Positions 9,453 through 17,865 of a stretch of 64,000 nucleotides of DNA are shown here, piece by piece. Positions within the stretch are counted from its first letter, which is position 1. Each line of letters starts with the position of its first letter. The position numbers were made by a program, and so were the translations under genes. Origin of the DNA: Bog-473 sp963791995 (GTDB lineage: Bacteria > Actinomycetota > Acidimicrobiia > Acidimicrobiales > RAAP-2); contig CAWBUQ010000004.1 in the NCBI GenBank assembly GCA_963791995.1, forward strand, positions 62,001-126,000, written 5' to 3'. Under the pieces are notes generated by a model. It saw nothing but the letters and a program-made list of their open reading frames with translations, searched no databases and had not been told where the DNA came from.

Positions 9453-10664
9453 TCACGACGTCGAAGTGGTGTGGGCCGAGCGCTCGGGGTGCTCGAGGGT
9501 GATGCGGGCCAGCGTGTTCCCGCCGACGGCGACACAGGCCGCATCGGTCGGACAGGCCAGGGCGGTCAGGGTGATGGGGATGTAGGCCACCGGTGAGCTC
9601 TTGAAGGTCGTGCCCCCGTCGACGCTCTGGGCCACCGCTCCAAAGGCGAGGGCCGGGTAGCCGAACCACTTCGTGCCGACCATCGCGCACTGCGCGGCGG
9701 ACGGGCACGCAAGCCCGTACACGTCGTCGACGGCTTTCGGTTCGGTGGCCGTGGTCCACGTGTGGCCGCCGTCGTCGCTGCGCAAGAGTTGGCCCTTGGC
9801 CGGGACGACGTCGCTCACCGTGGTGGCGGTCGTTCCCGCCGCGAGGCACGCGGTGGGCGAGATGCACACGGCGCTCTGGAGGACGCCGATCCCCGACGGC
9901 ACCGAGGCGAGCGACCAGGTTTGCCCACCGTCCGTGCTGATCGCGATCGCGCCCGCCCCCAGCCCGTTGCCGGTGGGTACATAGCCCGGGACGAGACACG
10001 TGCCGCCCGCGATGCAGTAGAGGTTGGCGCCGGCGACGAACGCAGAGGGGAGAGTGCCCCCTTGTTGCCAGGTCTGCCCGAAGTCGGCGCTGTGAGCCGT
10101 CGAGACGACTGTTCCCTCGCTCACCAGCGCGGTGCAGTCACCCGTGCTCGCACAGGTCACGCTCGGCACCGTGAGGGCGCCGGCCGGTGCGGTGCCCGCC
10201 GTCCACGTCACACCACCGTCCTGCGTCGTCACGACCACATCGCTCCCGGGGAGCGACGCGCCGTTCGTGCCGACCGCCATGCAGGCGACTCGGGTCGGGC
10301 ATGACACGCCGCTCAGCTGTGGGGTCGACCCGCCGGCGACGTGCTGTGCCTGCCACGTGGTCCCCCCGTTCTTGGTGGCGACGATCACCGTCGCCCCTCC
10401 CGGCGGCGCCGTGTTCGGCCCGGCCACCCCGACCGCCCAGCAGTGGGTGGCATCGGCGCACGAGACCGCCCCCAGCTGTCCCGTGCCGCTGGGGGCCGGC
10501 TGACCGACGGCCAGGGGGGTCCCCTTGGGCTCACCGAGGACGCGTGTCGTCGCTGTTGAGCTCGGGTGCCCGGTCAGCGAACAGCCTGACGCGGTGAGCG
10601 TGATCGCCGCGAGGAATATGAGCAGGCCACCGCCGCGACCTTGGGCAACCCAGTGTCGAGGCAC
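9453..10664 (-). CDS. Exported lipoprotein with BNR-like repeats
   Basis: About 400 residues. The N-terminus has a signal peptide GLLIFLAAITLTASGC, whose Cys is a plausible lipid attachment site. The mature part holds repeated units of the type C-x(5-6)-C-x-A-V-G followed by T-x-D-G-G-x-T-W. Examples are CADATHCWAVGV with TKNGGTTWQ, CPTRVACMAVGT with TQDGGVTW, and AISTDGGQTWS. These are BNR/YCF48-like repeats of a beta-propeller, and the paired Cys suggest disulfides outside the cell. I chose a GTG at 10664; a GTG at 10679 is also possible. It is divergent from the MarP-like gene. The function is unknown; related propellers act as binding scaffolds. Confidence 0.65.
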   Translation of the reverse strand: MPRHWVAQGRGGGLLIFLAAITLTASGCSLTGHPSSTATTRVLGEPKGTPLAVGQPAPSGTGQLGAVSCADATHCWAVGVAGPNTAPPGGATVIVATKNGGTTWQAQHVAGGSTPQLSGVSCPTRVACMAVGTNGASLPGSDVVVTTQDGGVTWTAGTAPAGALTVPSVTCASTGDCTALVSEGTVVSTAHSADFGQTWQQGGTLPSAFVAGANLYCIAGGTCLVPGYVPTGNGLGAGAIAISTDGGQTWSLASVPSGIGVLQSAVCISPTACLAAGTTATTVSDVVPAKGQLLRSDDGGHTWTTATEPKAVDDVYGLACPSAAQCAMVGTKWFGYPALAFGAVAQSVDGGTTFKSSPVAYIPITLTALACPTDAACVAVGGNTLARITLEHPERSAHTTSTS

Positions 10665-10729
10665 GGAGCGTGGAACCACGGCAAGGGGACAATAGCTGCG
10701 GGGGGCGTATTTTCTGGTGCACCGTTGGG

Positions 10730-10735
10730 TACCCT
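10730..10735 (+). promoter_or_regulatory. -10 box of a leaderless promoter (TACCCT)
   Basis: TACCCT lies 7 bases before the GTG at 10743 with no ribosome site between. It supports this GTG as the true start rather than the more distant TTG codons upstream. Confidence 0.5.
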
Positions 10736-10742
10736 CGCAGCG

Positions 10743-11930
10743 GTGGACTGGGTAGACCTGCTGATCATCGGGCTGATGCTGCTGGCCGCGGTCCACGGAC
10801 TGCGCCTCGGCGCCATCGTCCAGATCCTCACTTTCGGCGGTTTCTTCGTCGGGTTCCTCGTCGGGACCCTCGTGTGGCTTCCGCTGCTGCGCACCGGTCA
10901 GCAGGACGACCTGACCCGCTCGATCCTGGTCGTCTCGCTCGTGATGGCAACGGCCTGCCTGTTCGGCTACGCCGGGCGCGTTCTCGGCACATGGAGCAAC
11001 GTCACGGTGCGGCGCCACCACCTGGGGCAAGTCGACGCGGTGCTCGGAGTGGGCGTGGCCGTGATCGCCGTGCTGCTCTCGGTGTGGCTGGTGGCGGCGG
11101 TGGTCACGTCGCCCAACAGCCGCTTCACCTCGCTCGATGCCGCGGTGAACCGCTCCGACATCCTCCACTCCATCGACCACCTCTTGCCCCAGGCTCCTTC
11201 CATCTTCAACGACCTGCAGACCTTCTTGAACAACCAGGGGTTCCCCCAGGTGTTCTCGACCTTGACGCCGCCGTCGACACCACCGGTGTCGACCCCGACG
11301 AACGCGCAGACGCGGGCGCTGGCCGACCCAGCCATCTTCTCGACGGTGAAGGTGCTCGGCACGGCGTGCAGCAATGAACAGGAAGGGTCGGCGTTCGTCG
11401 TGGGTCCGGGACTCGTAGCCACCAATGCGCACGTGGTGGCCGGGGAAGGCAACGGCAGCACACAGGTACTCGTCGGCAACAACGCCTACAACGCGACGAC
11501 GGTGTTCTTCGATCCCTCCTTCGATCTTGCGATCCTGCGCACCAACGCGCCGATGGGTCCGGCACTGAGCATCAGTCCGGACGTCGTCTCGCGCGGGACC
11601 CAGGCCGCGATCTTGGGCTACCCCGAGGACGGGCCACTCGCCATCGATCCCGCGGGCGTGACCGAGGAGATCACCGCACTCGGAAAGGACATCTACAACA
11701 ACGGATCGGTCACCCGCGGCGTCTACGCCCTCGACGCCAACGTCTTGCCCGGCAACTCGGGCGGGCCCCTGCTCGGCCCCGGGGGGCAGGTCATCGGCGT
11801 CGTCTTCAGCCGCTCGACCGTCTACCCCAACGTGGGGTACGCGCTGACGTCTCCTGGGGTCCTTTCCAGGGTCCAGCAGGCCGAACATCGCCGCTCGGCC
11901 GTGAGCACGGGGCCCTGCATCTCGGGCTGA
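10743..11930 (+). CDS. marP: MarP-like membrane serine protease (CvpA plus trypsin-like domain)
   Basis: 395 residues. Residues 1-115 contain four hydrophobic helices with VDLLIIGLMLLAAVHGLRLG, the CvpA-like membrane domain. The rest is a trypsin-like domain facing outwards. The triad is complete: His in GLVATNAHVVAG, Asp in FDPSFDLAILR, Ser in VLPGNSGGPLLG. In Mycobacterium tuberculosis MarP, the same arrangement supports acid and oxidative resistance by cleaving envelope substrates; that role here is inferred. The GTG at 10743 is backed by the TACCCT box. The frame is uninterrupted. It is followed 18 bases later by the GH15 gene. Confidence 0.85.
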   Translation: MDWVDLLIIGLMLLAAVHGLRLGAIVQILTFGGFFVGFLVGTLVWLPLLRTGQQDDLTRSILVVSLVMATACLFGYAGRVLGTWSNVTVRRHHLGQVDAVLGVGVAVIAVLLSVWLVAAVVTSPNSRFTSLDAAVNRSDILHSIDHLLPQAPSIFNDLQTFLNNQGFPQVFSTLTPPSTPPVSTPTNAQTRALADPAIFSTVKVLGTACSNEQEGSAFVVGPGLVATNAHVVAGEGNGSTQVLVGNNAYNATTVFFDPSFDLAILRTNAPMGPALSISPDVVSRGTQAAILGYPEDGPLAIDPAGVTEEITALGKDIYNNGSVTRGVYALDANVLPGNSGGPLLGPGGQVIGVVFSRSTVYPNVGYALTSPGVLSRVQQAEHRRSAVSTGPCISG

Positions 11931-11948
11931 TGCGGCAAGAATGAGGCC

Positions 11949-13859
11949 ATGAGTCAGCGCATCGAGGACTACGCAGTCATCGGCGATCTCCACACAGCCG
12001 CCCTGGTCGGACTGGACGGCTCCGTCGACTGGCTCTGTTTGCCGCATTTCGACTCCCCGTCGTGCTTCACCCGGCTGCTCGGCACAGAGCACAACGGGTT
12101 CTGGCGCATCGCCCCGACCGGGGGTGCGGGCGTGGTGCTGGCCACCCGGCGGTGGTACCGCCCTGACACGCTGGTGCTCGAGACCGAGTACGACACCGCG
12201 ACCGGCACGGTGCGCATCACCGACTGCATGCCGGTGCGCGACAACCATCCGCACCTCGTGCGGACCGTCGAAGGTGTGAGCGGCACGGTCGACATGCGCA
12301 TGGACATGACCGTCCGCTTCGACTACGGCCGCGTCATCCCATGGGTCACGAGCAACGACGGCCTGACCCGCTACACCGCTGGTCCCGATTCGGTCGCGTT
12401 GTGGCACCGGGTCGACGCCAAGGGAGAGGACCTCAGCACGGTGGCCGACTTCACCGTGACCGAGCGGGAGCGCTTTCCCTTCACGCTGGTGTGGCACGCG
12501 TCGCACGAGGACCCGCCGCCGCCGCTCGACAGCTACTACGCCGTCCACCTGACCGAGGCCTTCTGGACCGAGTGGGCCGCCGAATGCGGGTACGAGGGTC
12601 CGTACCGCGACGCCGTGGTCCGCTCGTTGATCACCCTCAAGGCGCTGACCTACGAACCCACCGGGGGCATCGTGGCCGCGGCGACCTCGTCGTTGCCCGA
12701 GGCGCTCGGTGGCAACCGCAACTGGGACTATCGCTTCTGCTGGCTGCGCGACGCGACCTTGACGCTGGAGTCGCTGATGCGCGGGGGCTATTTCACCGAG
12801 GCGCTGGGCTGGCGCGACTGGCTGCTCCGTGCCGTGGCCGGTGACGTCTCGGAGCTCCAGATCATGTACGGGGCTGCCGGTGAACGCCGGCTCGAGGAGT
12901 GGGAGGCGTCCTGGCTGCCCGGCTACGAGGGCTCGGCACCGGTCCGCATCGGCAACGCCGCGTCGGAGCAGTACCAACTCGACGTCTACGGCGAAGTCAT
13001 GTCTGCGCTCCACTCGTCGGCGCACGCCGAAGGCGTCCAGGGCGAGGCGTCGTGGGCCCTCCAGACCCAGCTCATCCGCTTCCTCGAGAAGGGGTGGCTC
13101 GAGCCCGACGACGGCATCTGGGAGGTGCGCGGACCGCGGCGCCACTTCACCCACTCCAAGGTCATGGCGTGGGTCGCCGTCGACCGTGCCGTGCGCACGC
13201 TCGAAGAGTGGCCCGAGCTCAACGGCCCGCTCAAGGAGTGGCGCACGCTGCGAGACGACATCTTCAACGAAGTGTGCGAGAAGGGCTACAACGAGGAAAT
13301 CGGCGCCTTCACGCAGTACTACGGGTCGGACGAGCTCGACGCCAGTGTGCTCATGATCCCCCTCGTCGGCTTCCTGCCGCCGAGCGACCCCCGCATCGTG
13401 AGCACGATCGAGGCCGTCCAGCGCGAGCTGCTCGACCACGGCTTCGTGCTGCGTTACAGGACGAGCGACGACGGGGCGGTGGACGGGCTGACCGGCCGGG
13501 AGGGTGCCTTCTTGGCGTGTTCCTTCTGGCTCGTCGACTGTCTGCACCTCATCGGGCGCGAGGAGGAAGCGGTCGAGATCTTCGAGCGGCTCCTGGCGTT
13601 GCGCAACGACCTCGGTCTGCTCTCCGAGGAGTACGACCCCCTGGCCGGACGCCTGGTCGGCAACTTCCCCCAGGCCTTCTCGCACGTGTCGCTGATCAAC
13701 TCGGCGTTCCGCCTGAGCGGCAATGACCCGCTGACGCCCGGCTACGGGCACAAGGAGCTCAGAGTCGACCACTCGTCGAGCATCACGCCGGTGATCCAGC
13801 GGATGAAGAAGCTCGGACGGGTCAACGCCGCCCGCCGGCGGGCCGGTGCCGTCCGCTGA
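11949..13859 (+). CDS. Glycoside hydrolase family 15 (trehalase/glucoamylase-like)
   Basis: 636 residues, intact. The N-terminus RIEDYAVIGDLHTAALVGLDGSVDWLCLP is the beta-sandwich start of bacterial GH15 proteins. The catalytic (alpha/alpha)6 barrel shows GGNRNWDYRFCWLRDATLTL and, near the end, LLSEEYDPLAGRLVGNFPQAFSHVSLINSA, which carries the acidic residues used in catalysis. Mycobacterial homologues of this length are trehalases that split trehalose to glucose; other members are glucoamylases or dextranases, so the substrate is not certain. The next gene is a glucose 1-dehydrogenase, which fits release and oxidation of glucose. The protein has no obvious signal peptide and is probably cytoplasmic. 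Confidence 0.85.
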   Translation: MSQRIEDYAVIGDLHTAALVGLDGSVDWLCLPHFDSPSCFTRLLGTEHNGFWRIAPTGGAGVVLATRRWYRPDTLVLETEYDTATGTVRITDCMPVRDNHPHLVRTVEGVSGTVDMRMDMTVRFDYGRVIPWVTSNDGLTRYTAGPDSVALWHRVDAKGEDLSTVADFTVTERERFPFTLVWHASHEDPPPPLDSYYAVHLTEAFWTEWAAECGYEGPYRDAVVRSLITLKALTYEPTGGIVAAATSSLPEALGGNRNWDYRFCWLRDATLTLESLMRGGYFTEALGWRDWLLRAVAGDVSELQIMYGAAGERRLEEWEASWLPGYEGSAPVRIGNAASEQYQLDVYGEVMSALHSSAHAEGVQGEASWALQTQLIRFLEKGWLEPDDGIWEVRGPRRHFTHSKVMAWVAVDRAVRTLEEWPELNGPLKEWRTLRDDIFNEVCEKGYNEEIGAFTQYYGSDELDASVLMIPLVGFLPPSDPRIVSTIEAVQRELLDHGFVLRYRTSDDGAVDGLTGREGAFLACSFWLVDCLHLIGREEEAVEIFERLLALRNDLGLLSEEYDPLAGRLVGNFPQAFSHVSLINSAFRLSGNDPLTPGYGHKELRVDHSSSITPVIQRMKKLGRVNAARRRAGAVR

Positions 13860-13956
13860 CCGACCGGCGTAGCCTGCAGCAGGTGGCCGGAGTGATGACA
13901 AACAGGCCCCGCAATCGTCTCGAGACGGACCGGCCCGAAGCTGACGAGAGGAAACC

Positions 13957-15007
13957 ATGAAGGCACTCACCGTCATCCCCCTCCAGACAGGGCTCCGCTG
14001 CACTCTCCGACATGCCCGAGCCGCCCGAAACCGACGGCCCCGTGCTGGTCGAGACACTGGCCGTCGGTCTCTGCGGCACCGACATCGAGATCGTCTCTGG
14101 CCACTACGGCTGGCCCCCACCCGGCGAGGAGCGGTTGGTCCTCGGCCACGAGTCGCTCGGGCGCGTGCTCGAGGCCCCCGCGGGCGGCTCGCTGGCCAAG
14201 GGGGACCTGGTCGTCGGCATCGTGCGCCGGCCCGACCCCGTGCCGTGCGCCAACTGCGCCGTGCTCGAGTGGGACTTCTGTCGCAACGGGCTCTACACCG
14301 AGCGCGGCATCAAGCAGCGCCACGGCTACTGCTCGGAGCGCTACCGCATCACGCCCGACTTCGTGGTCAAGGTGGACCCGGGGCTCGGCGTCCTCGGCGT
14401 ACTGCTCGAACCGACCAGCGTGGTGTCCAAGGCCTGGGAGGAGGTCGACCGGGTTGGCTCGCGCGCCCACTGGGACCCCAAGAAGGTGCTCATCACCGGT
14501 GCGGGGCCGATCGGATTGCTGGCCGCGCTCATCGGTGTGCAGCGCGGGCTCGACGTGCACGTGCTCGACCGGGTCACGTCCGGTCTCAAGCCCGACCTGG
14601 TGGCCGCGCTCGGCGCCACGTATCACACGGGCACGGTGGCCGAGGCATGCCCCGACGCGGACGTGATCATCGAGTGCACCGGTGTCGCCGCGCTGGTGTT
14701 CGACGCCATGTCCAACGTCGGCAACGGTGGCGTCGTCTGCCTCACCGGCGTGTCGTCGGGTGGCCACACGATCGAGGTCGACGAGGGTCTCCTCAACCGC
14801 AACATGGTGCTGGAGAACGTCGCGGTGGTCGGTTCGGTCAACGCCAACCGGCGCCACTACGAGGCGGCGGCCGACACGCTGGCCAAGGCCGACCATGGCT
14901 GGTTGGGCCGCCTGATCACCCGCCGGGTCCCGCTCGACGAGTGGCAGAAGGCGTTCGATCGACAGCCTGACGACGTCAAGGTCGTCTTCGAGGTGAACAA
15001 GGCGTGA
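13957..15007 (+). CDS. Glucose 1-dehydrogenase, zinc-dependent MDR family, one frameshift
   Basis: About 350 residues. Starts MKALTVIPLQTG at 13957, then one extra G near 13988 moves the frame. The rest runs intact: LAVGLCGTDIEIVSGHYG (zinc-binding Cys), LVLGHESLGRV (catalytic His-Glu), a Cys-containing loop CANCAVLEWDFC, ITGAGPIGLLAALIGVQ (Rossmann glycine motif), and a C-terminal REF-like end VVFEVNKA. The HESLG form of the motif and the long C-terminal domain match archaeal and actinobacterial glucose 1-dehydrogenases that oxidise glucose to gluconolactone with NAD(P). It follows the GH15 gene by about 100 bases, consistent with a sugar-oxidation pair. Confidence 0.8.
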
Positions 15008-15115
15008 GGCTGCGGCGGTGAGCGGTTCGCATTCGCACGGCGGGCACACACACCGCCACGCGCGACGCCGGACTCCACGTCCACGATCCCGGCGAGCGGC
15101 GACGCCATCCCCGCC

Positions 15116-16039
15116 GTGCCGCCGCCGCGTCCGATCGCGTCGGGCGTCCTCGAGATCGACACCATGCTCGGCGGGTGGGAGCGGGTCACCGCCGGGTACC
15201 TGATCGAAGGGTCCGCCCCTGTTCTGGTCGAGACCGGGAGTCAAAGCTCGGTGCCGATCATGCTGGCCGCACTCGATCAGATCGGGGTCGGCCCCGGCGA
15301 GCTGGCCGGGGTCGCGGTCACCCACATCCATCTCGATCACGCGGGCGGCGTCGGTGACGTGGCCCGCGCCTTTCCTGCCGCGACGGTCTACGTCCACGAG
15401 AAGGGCGCACGGCACCTGGCCGATCCGACCAAGCTGGTGAACTCGGCGGCGCGCGTCTACGGGCCGCTGCTCGACACGCTCTACGGCCGTATCGACCCGA
15501 CGCCCGCCGAGCGGCTGCACGTCCTCGCCGACGGGGAGGAGATCGCCGTCGGACCCGACCGCGTCCTCGTCGCCGTGGACTCGCCCGGCCACGCCAAGCA
15601 CCACGTGGGCCTGCACGACTCGCTCAGCGGGGTGCTCTTCGCCGGCGACGCCGTGGGCGTCAAGCTGCCCGACGGCGGGGTCTTGCGGCCAGCGACCCCA
15701 CCTCCGGACTTCGACCTCGACCAGGCGCTCGCCTCGTTGGCCAAGTTCGCCGCCCGCCGCCCGACGGGGATCGCGCTGGCCCACTACGGCTTGCTCGACG
15801 AGCCCGAGGCGTTGCTGGACGAGGCGCAGGAGACGCTGCGGCTCTGGGCCGAGACGGCGGAGCAGGCCTACCGGGCGGGCGAGGACATCGCGGACGCGTT
15901 GGCGGCACGCTTCGACCCGCTCCTGGGCGACATCGACGCCGCCCACAAGGAGAAGCTCGACATCATGAACGGCGTCCACTCCAATGCCGCGGGCTTCCAG
16001 CGCTGGCTCGAGGGTCGCGACTCAGTGCACGACGCGTGA
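15116..16039 (+). CDS. MBL-fold metallo-hydrolase
   Basis: 307 residues from the GTG at 15116. The metal-binding motifs are complete: THIHLDHAGG (HxHxDH), SPGHAKHHVG (His), FAGDAVG (Asp) and LAHYGLL (His). These place it in the metallo-beta-lactamase fold, probably a two-zinc or iron hydrolase of the glyoxalase II or lactonase type. No clear ribosome site precedes 15116. In another frame a GTG at 15018 opens a His-rich peptide (SHSHGGHTHRHARRR) that could be the true N-terminus if one base is wrong near 15070. Lying after glucose dehydrogenase it might act on a lactone product, but that is speculation. Confidence 0.75.
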   Translation: MPPPRPIASGVLEIDTMLGGWERVTAGYLIEGSAPVLVETGSQSSVPIMLAALDQIGVGPGELAGVAVTHIHLDHAGGVGDVARAFPAATVYVHEKGARHLADPTKLVNSAARVYGPLLDTLYGRIDPTPAERLHVLADGEEIAVGPDRVLVAVDSPGHAKHHVGLHDSLSGVLFAGDAVGVKLPDGGVLRPATPPPDFDLDQALASLAKFAARRPTGIALAHYGLLDEPEALLDEAQETLRLWAETAEQAYRAGEDIADALAARFDPLLGDIDAAHKEKLDIMNGVHSNAAGFQRWLEGRDSVHDA

Positions 16040-16096
16040 GTGTGCCCAGCAAGCAATGGCCGTCAAGACGGGCGTGACCAGGGGTTTCAGGAACGC

Positions 16097-16369
16097 TCAG
16101 ACGACGAGCTTGGCCCGGAGCTCCTCTTGGCGTACCTCGAAGTCGTCCAGCGAAATCCGGCCTTCGGCCAGGTCCTCGTGCAGGGCGGCGAATTGCTCGA
16201 GCAGTTGTGTCTGGTCGACGTCGTCGGCTGACGGGCCACTAGAAGGCTGATCACTCGCGGCCGCCTTGTCCTCGCGACGCGAGAGGCGGTCGTCCATCTT
16301 GGCCTTGGCGCGCTCCTTCTTGGCCTGGTCGCGCTGCAATTTTCCAAATGTCGAACGTGCGCGTGCCAC
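16097..16369 (-). CDS. Small charged protein of unknown function
   Basis: 90 residues starting at a GTG preceded by AGGAG at 6 bases. The N-terminal half is very basic and helical (KLQRDQAKKERAKAKMDDRLSRRED). The C-terminal half is acidic and ends LHEDLAEGRISLDDFEVRQEELRAKLVV, which resembles the short SHOCT-like tail found in many actinobacterial proteins (G-x-I-x-x-x-E-F/Y-x-x-x-K/R-x-x-L). No membrane segment is seen. It is probably a DNA- or RNA-binding small protein or an assembly factor, but I do not recognise a defined function. Confidence 0.6.
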   Translation of the reverse strand: MARARSTFGKLQRDQAKKERAKAKMDDRLSRREDKAAASDQPSSGPSADDVDQTQLLEQFAALHEDLAEGRISLDDFEVRQEELRAKLVV

Positions 16370-16479
16370 GGTTCACTCCTTTCCGGTCGCCGGGGGACGA
16401 CCAGCTTTGCGGGCAGAACTCTCGCCCTGCCCGCTGTTCTTGCCGCATCCGCCTGTGCGGCGGGCCTCTCGGCCCCGAG

Positions 16480-16565
16480 CGGAGGAGGTGGGATTTGAAC
16501 CCACGGTACCCATGAGGCACAACGGTTTTCGAGACCGTCCGATTCGGCCGCTCTCGCACTCCTCC
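16480..16565 (-). tRNA. tRNA-Ser (anticodon CGA)
   Basis: On the minus strand the acceptor GGAGGAG pairs with CTCCTCC and is followed by discriminator G at 16480. The anticodon loop reads TCTCGAAAA with CGA in the middle, and a long variable arm is present as expected for serine. The T arm is GGGTTCAAATCCC. CCA is not encoded. Confidence 0.95.
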
Positions 16566-16572
16566 GAGGGCG

Positions 16573-16578
16573 ATCCTA
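16573..16578 (-). promoter_or_regulatory. -10 box for tRNA-Ser (TAGGAT)
   Basis: On the minus strand TAGGAT lies 7 bases before the first base of tRNA-Ser(CGA), so transcription would begin almost at the mature 5' end. Confidence 0.4.
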
Positions 16579-16713
16579 CTCGTTTTGACCTGGTCGGACG
16601 GTTCGGGGAGGGCGTGTGAGGCCGCCCGAGCGCGCAAACCACGAGGTCAGAGGAATGGTGGTCGCACCCCGCGCCGGAGGGGCGCCGCGGAGGCCGGCCT
16701 GGCGCCGCCGGGC

Positions 16714-17223
16714 TCAGCGGGGCCGATCCACCGGGCTTTCACCCACCTCCGGATCGTTCCGCCTGGCGGCGAAGAACGACGAGAGGAGCTCGCCGCCCTC
16801 GGCCGCGCGGACGCCGGCGGTCACGGGGAGCTCGTGGTTCAGCCGCGGGTCGGCACAGAGGTTGTAGAGCGTCCCGCAGGCCCCGGCCCGGGGGTCGCTC
16901 GCCCCGAAGACGAGCCGGCCCACCCGCGCCGCAACCAGGGCGCCGGCACACATGGGGCACGGTTCGAGGGTGACCACCATGGTCACCTCCGGGAGCCGCC
17001 ATCCGCCGAGGGCCGCAGCCGTGTCGCGCAACACGAGCATTTCAGCGTGCGCAGTCGGATCGGCGCTTCGTTCCCGCTCGTTGTGCCGCGACGCCACCAC
17101 ACGGCCATCGAGCACCGTCACCGCGCCCACCGGCACCTCCCCGTCGGCTGCGCCCGCCCGCGCCTCGGCCAGGGCGAGCGCCATGGCGTCGTCGTCGCTG
17201 GCAAGGGGGGGACTCTCAGGCAC
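16714..17223 (-). CDS. tadA: tRNA adenosine(34) deaminase
   Basis: Converts A34 of tRNA-Arg(ACG) to inosine. About 169 residues from the GTG at 17223 (VPESPPLASDDD, then MALALAEARAGAADGEVPVGAV); an ATG at 17184 is also possible. The zinc-deaminase motifs are complete: PTAHAEMLVLRD (His and the catalytic Glu) and LEPCPMCAGAL (two Cys). The region after them, RVGRLVFGASDPRAGACGTLYNL, is typical of TadA rather than cytidine deaminase. It sits about 150 bases from tRNA-Ser(CGA), on the same strand. No frameshift is seen. Confidence 0.9.
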   Translation of the reverse strand: MPESPPLASDDDAMALALAEARAGAADGEVPVGAVTVLDGRVVASRHNERERSADPTAHAEMLVLRDTAAALGGWRLPEVTMVVTLEPCPMCAGALVAARVGRLVFGASDPRAGACGTLYNLCADPRLNHELPVTAGVRAAEGGELLSSFFAARRNDPEVGESPVDRPR

Positions 17224-17293
17224 GGCGGCGCCCAGTATGGGAGCTGTCAGGCCGGCGACGAAAACTCGCCCCGGCGCCGGCGGGTCACCGTGT

Positions 17294-17865
17294 TCAGGGC
17301 GTCGCCGGATTGAGGGCGTGCTGGAGCGCGTCCATACTGGACTGCAGCTGGGTGGCCCGGGCAAAGAACTCCTGGATGAACGAGCCGAGCTGAATCGGCG
17401 GCAGGTTGTTGATGGTCCCGAGGAACGCGATGTCCTTGCTCACCTGCGCATCGGCCGTCGTCGCGGCCGCCCGGGCGGCGGAGGGCATGTCCACCGAGGA
17501 CGCCAGCGTCTGGTAGAGCTGCAGCGAGTCCACGTAGGGGTTGATGATCGTGGCGACACGCAGCGGGGTGGGGAAGGCCGACAGCGTGGTCAGTTCCGCC
17601 TGGGCTCCGGTCGAGGCCGACTGGACATCGGTGATGGCCGACTCGAGGCGGGTGGTGGTGGCGGCCGACGCCGCGCCGGGCGTCGCTGCCGTCGCCGGCG
17701 TCGAGGCGTCCGAGTGGATGTGCCCGAAGTGGAGGACGACCGCTCCGATGACGACCGCGAAGAACAGGCAGGCCAGCAGCACCAGCCGGCGCGTGTCACT
17801 GCCCGCTTTCGCTTCCCCGGCGCGGGCGTGGGCCGGCCCCCGCGTCGTGCGTCCTTCTTCGCCAT
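17294..17865 (-). CDS. Single-pass membrane protein of unknown function, one frameshift
   Basis: About 190 residues. I place the start at an ATG at 17865 (MAKKDARRGGRPTPAPGK), with a base error near 17815 that joins it to the frame carrying TRRLVLLACLFFAVVIGAVVL, the one membrane helix. The part outside is Ala/Thr-rich and probably helical: TTRLESAITDVQSASTGAQAEL and a tail ATQLQSSMDALQHALN. A basic N-terminus before the helix suggests a cytoplasmic N-terminus and an exported C-terminal domain. It overlaps the end of the acidic protein upstream and may be co-transcribed with it. I do not recognise the family. Confidence 0.5.

Noticed and set aside
9453..14120. A continuous 1555-codon frame on the minus strand
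   Set aside because: Only its last part, from about 10,679 down to 9,453, is a real gene. The rest is the antisense of the MarP-like, GH15 and dehydrogenase genes in GC-rich DNA.
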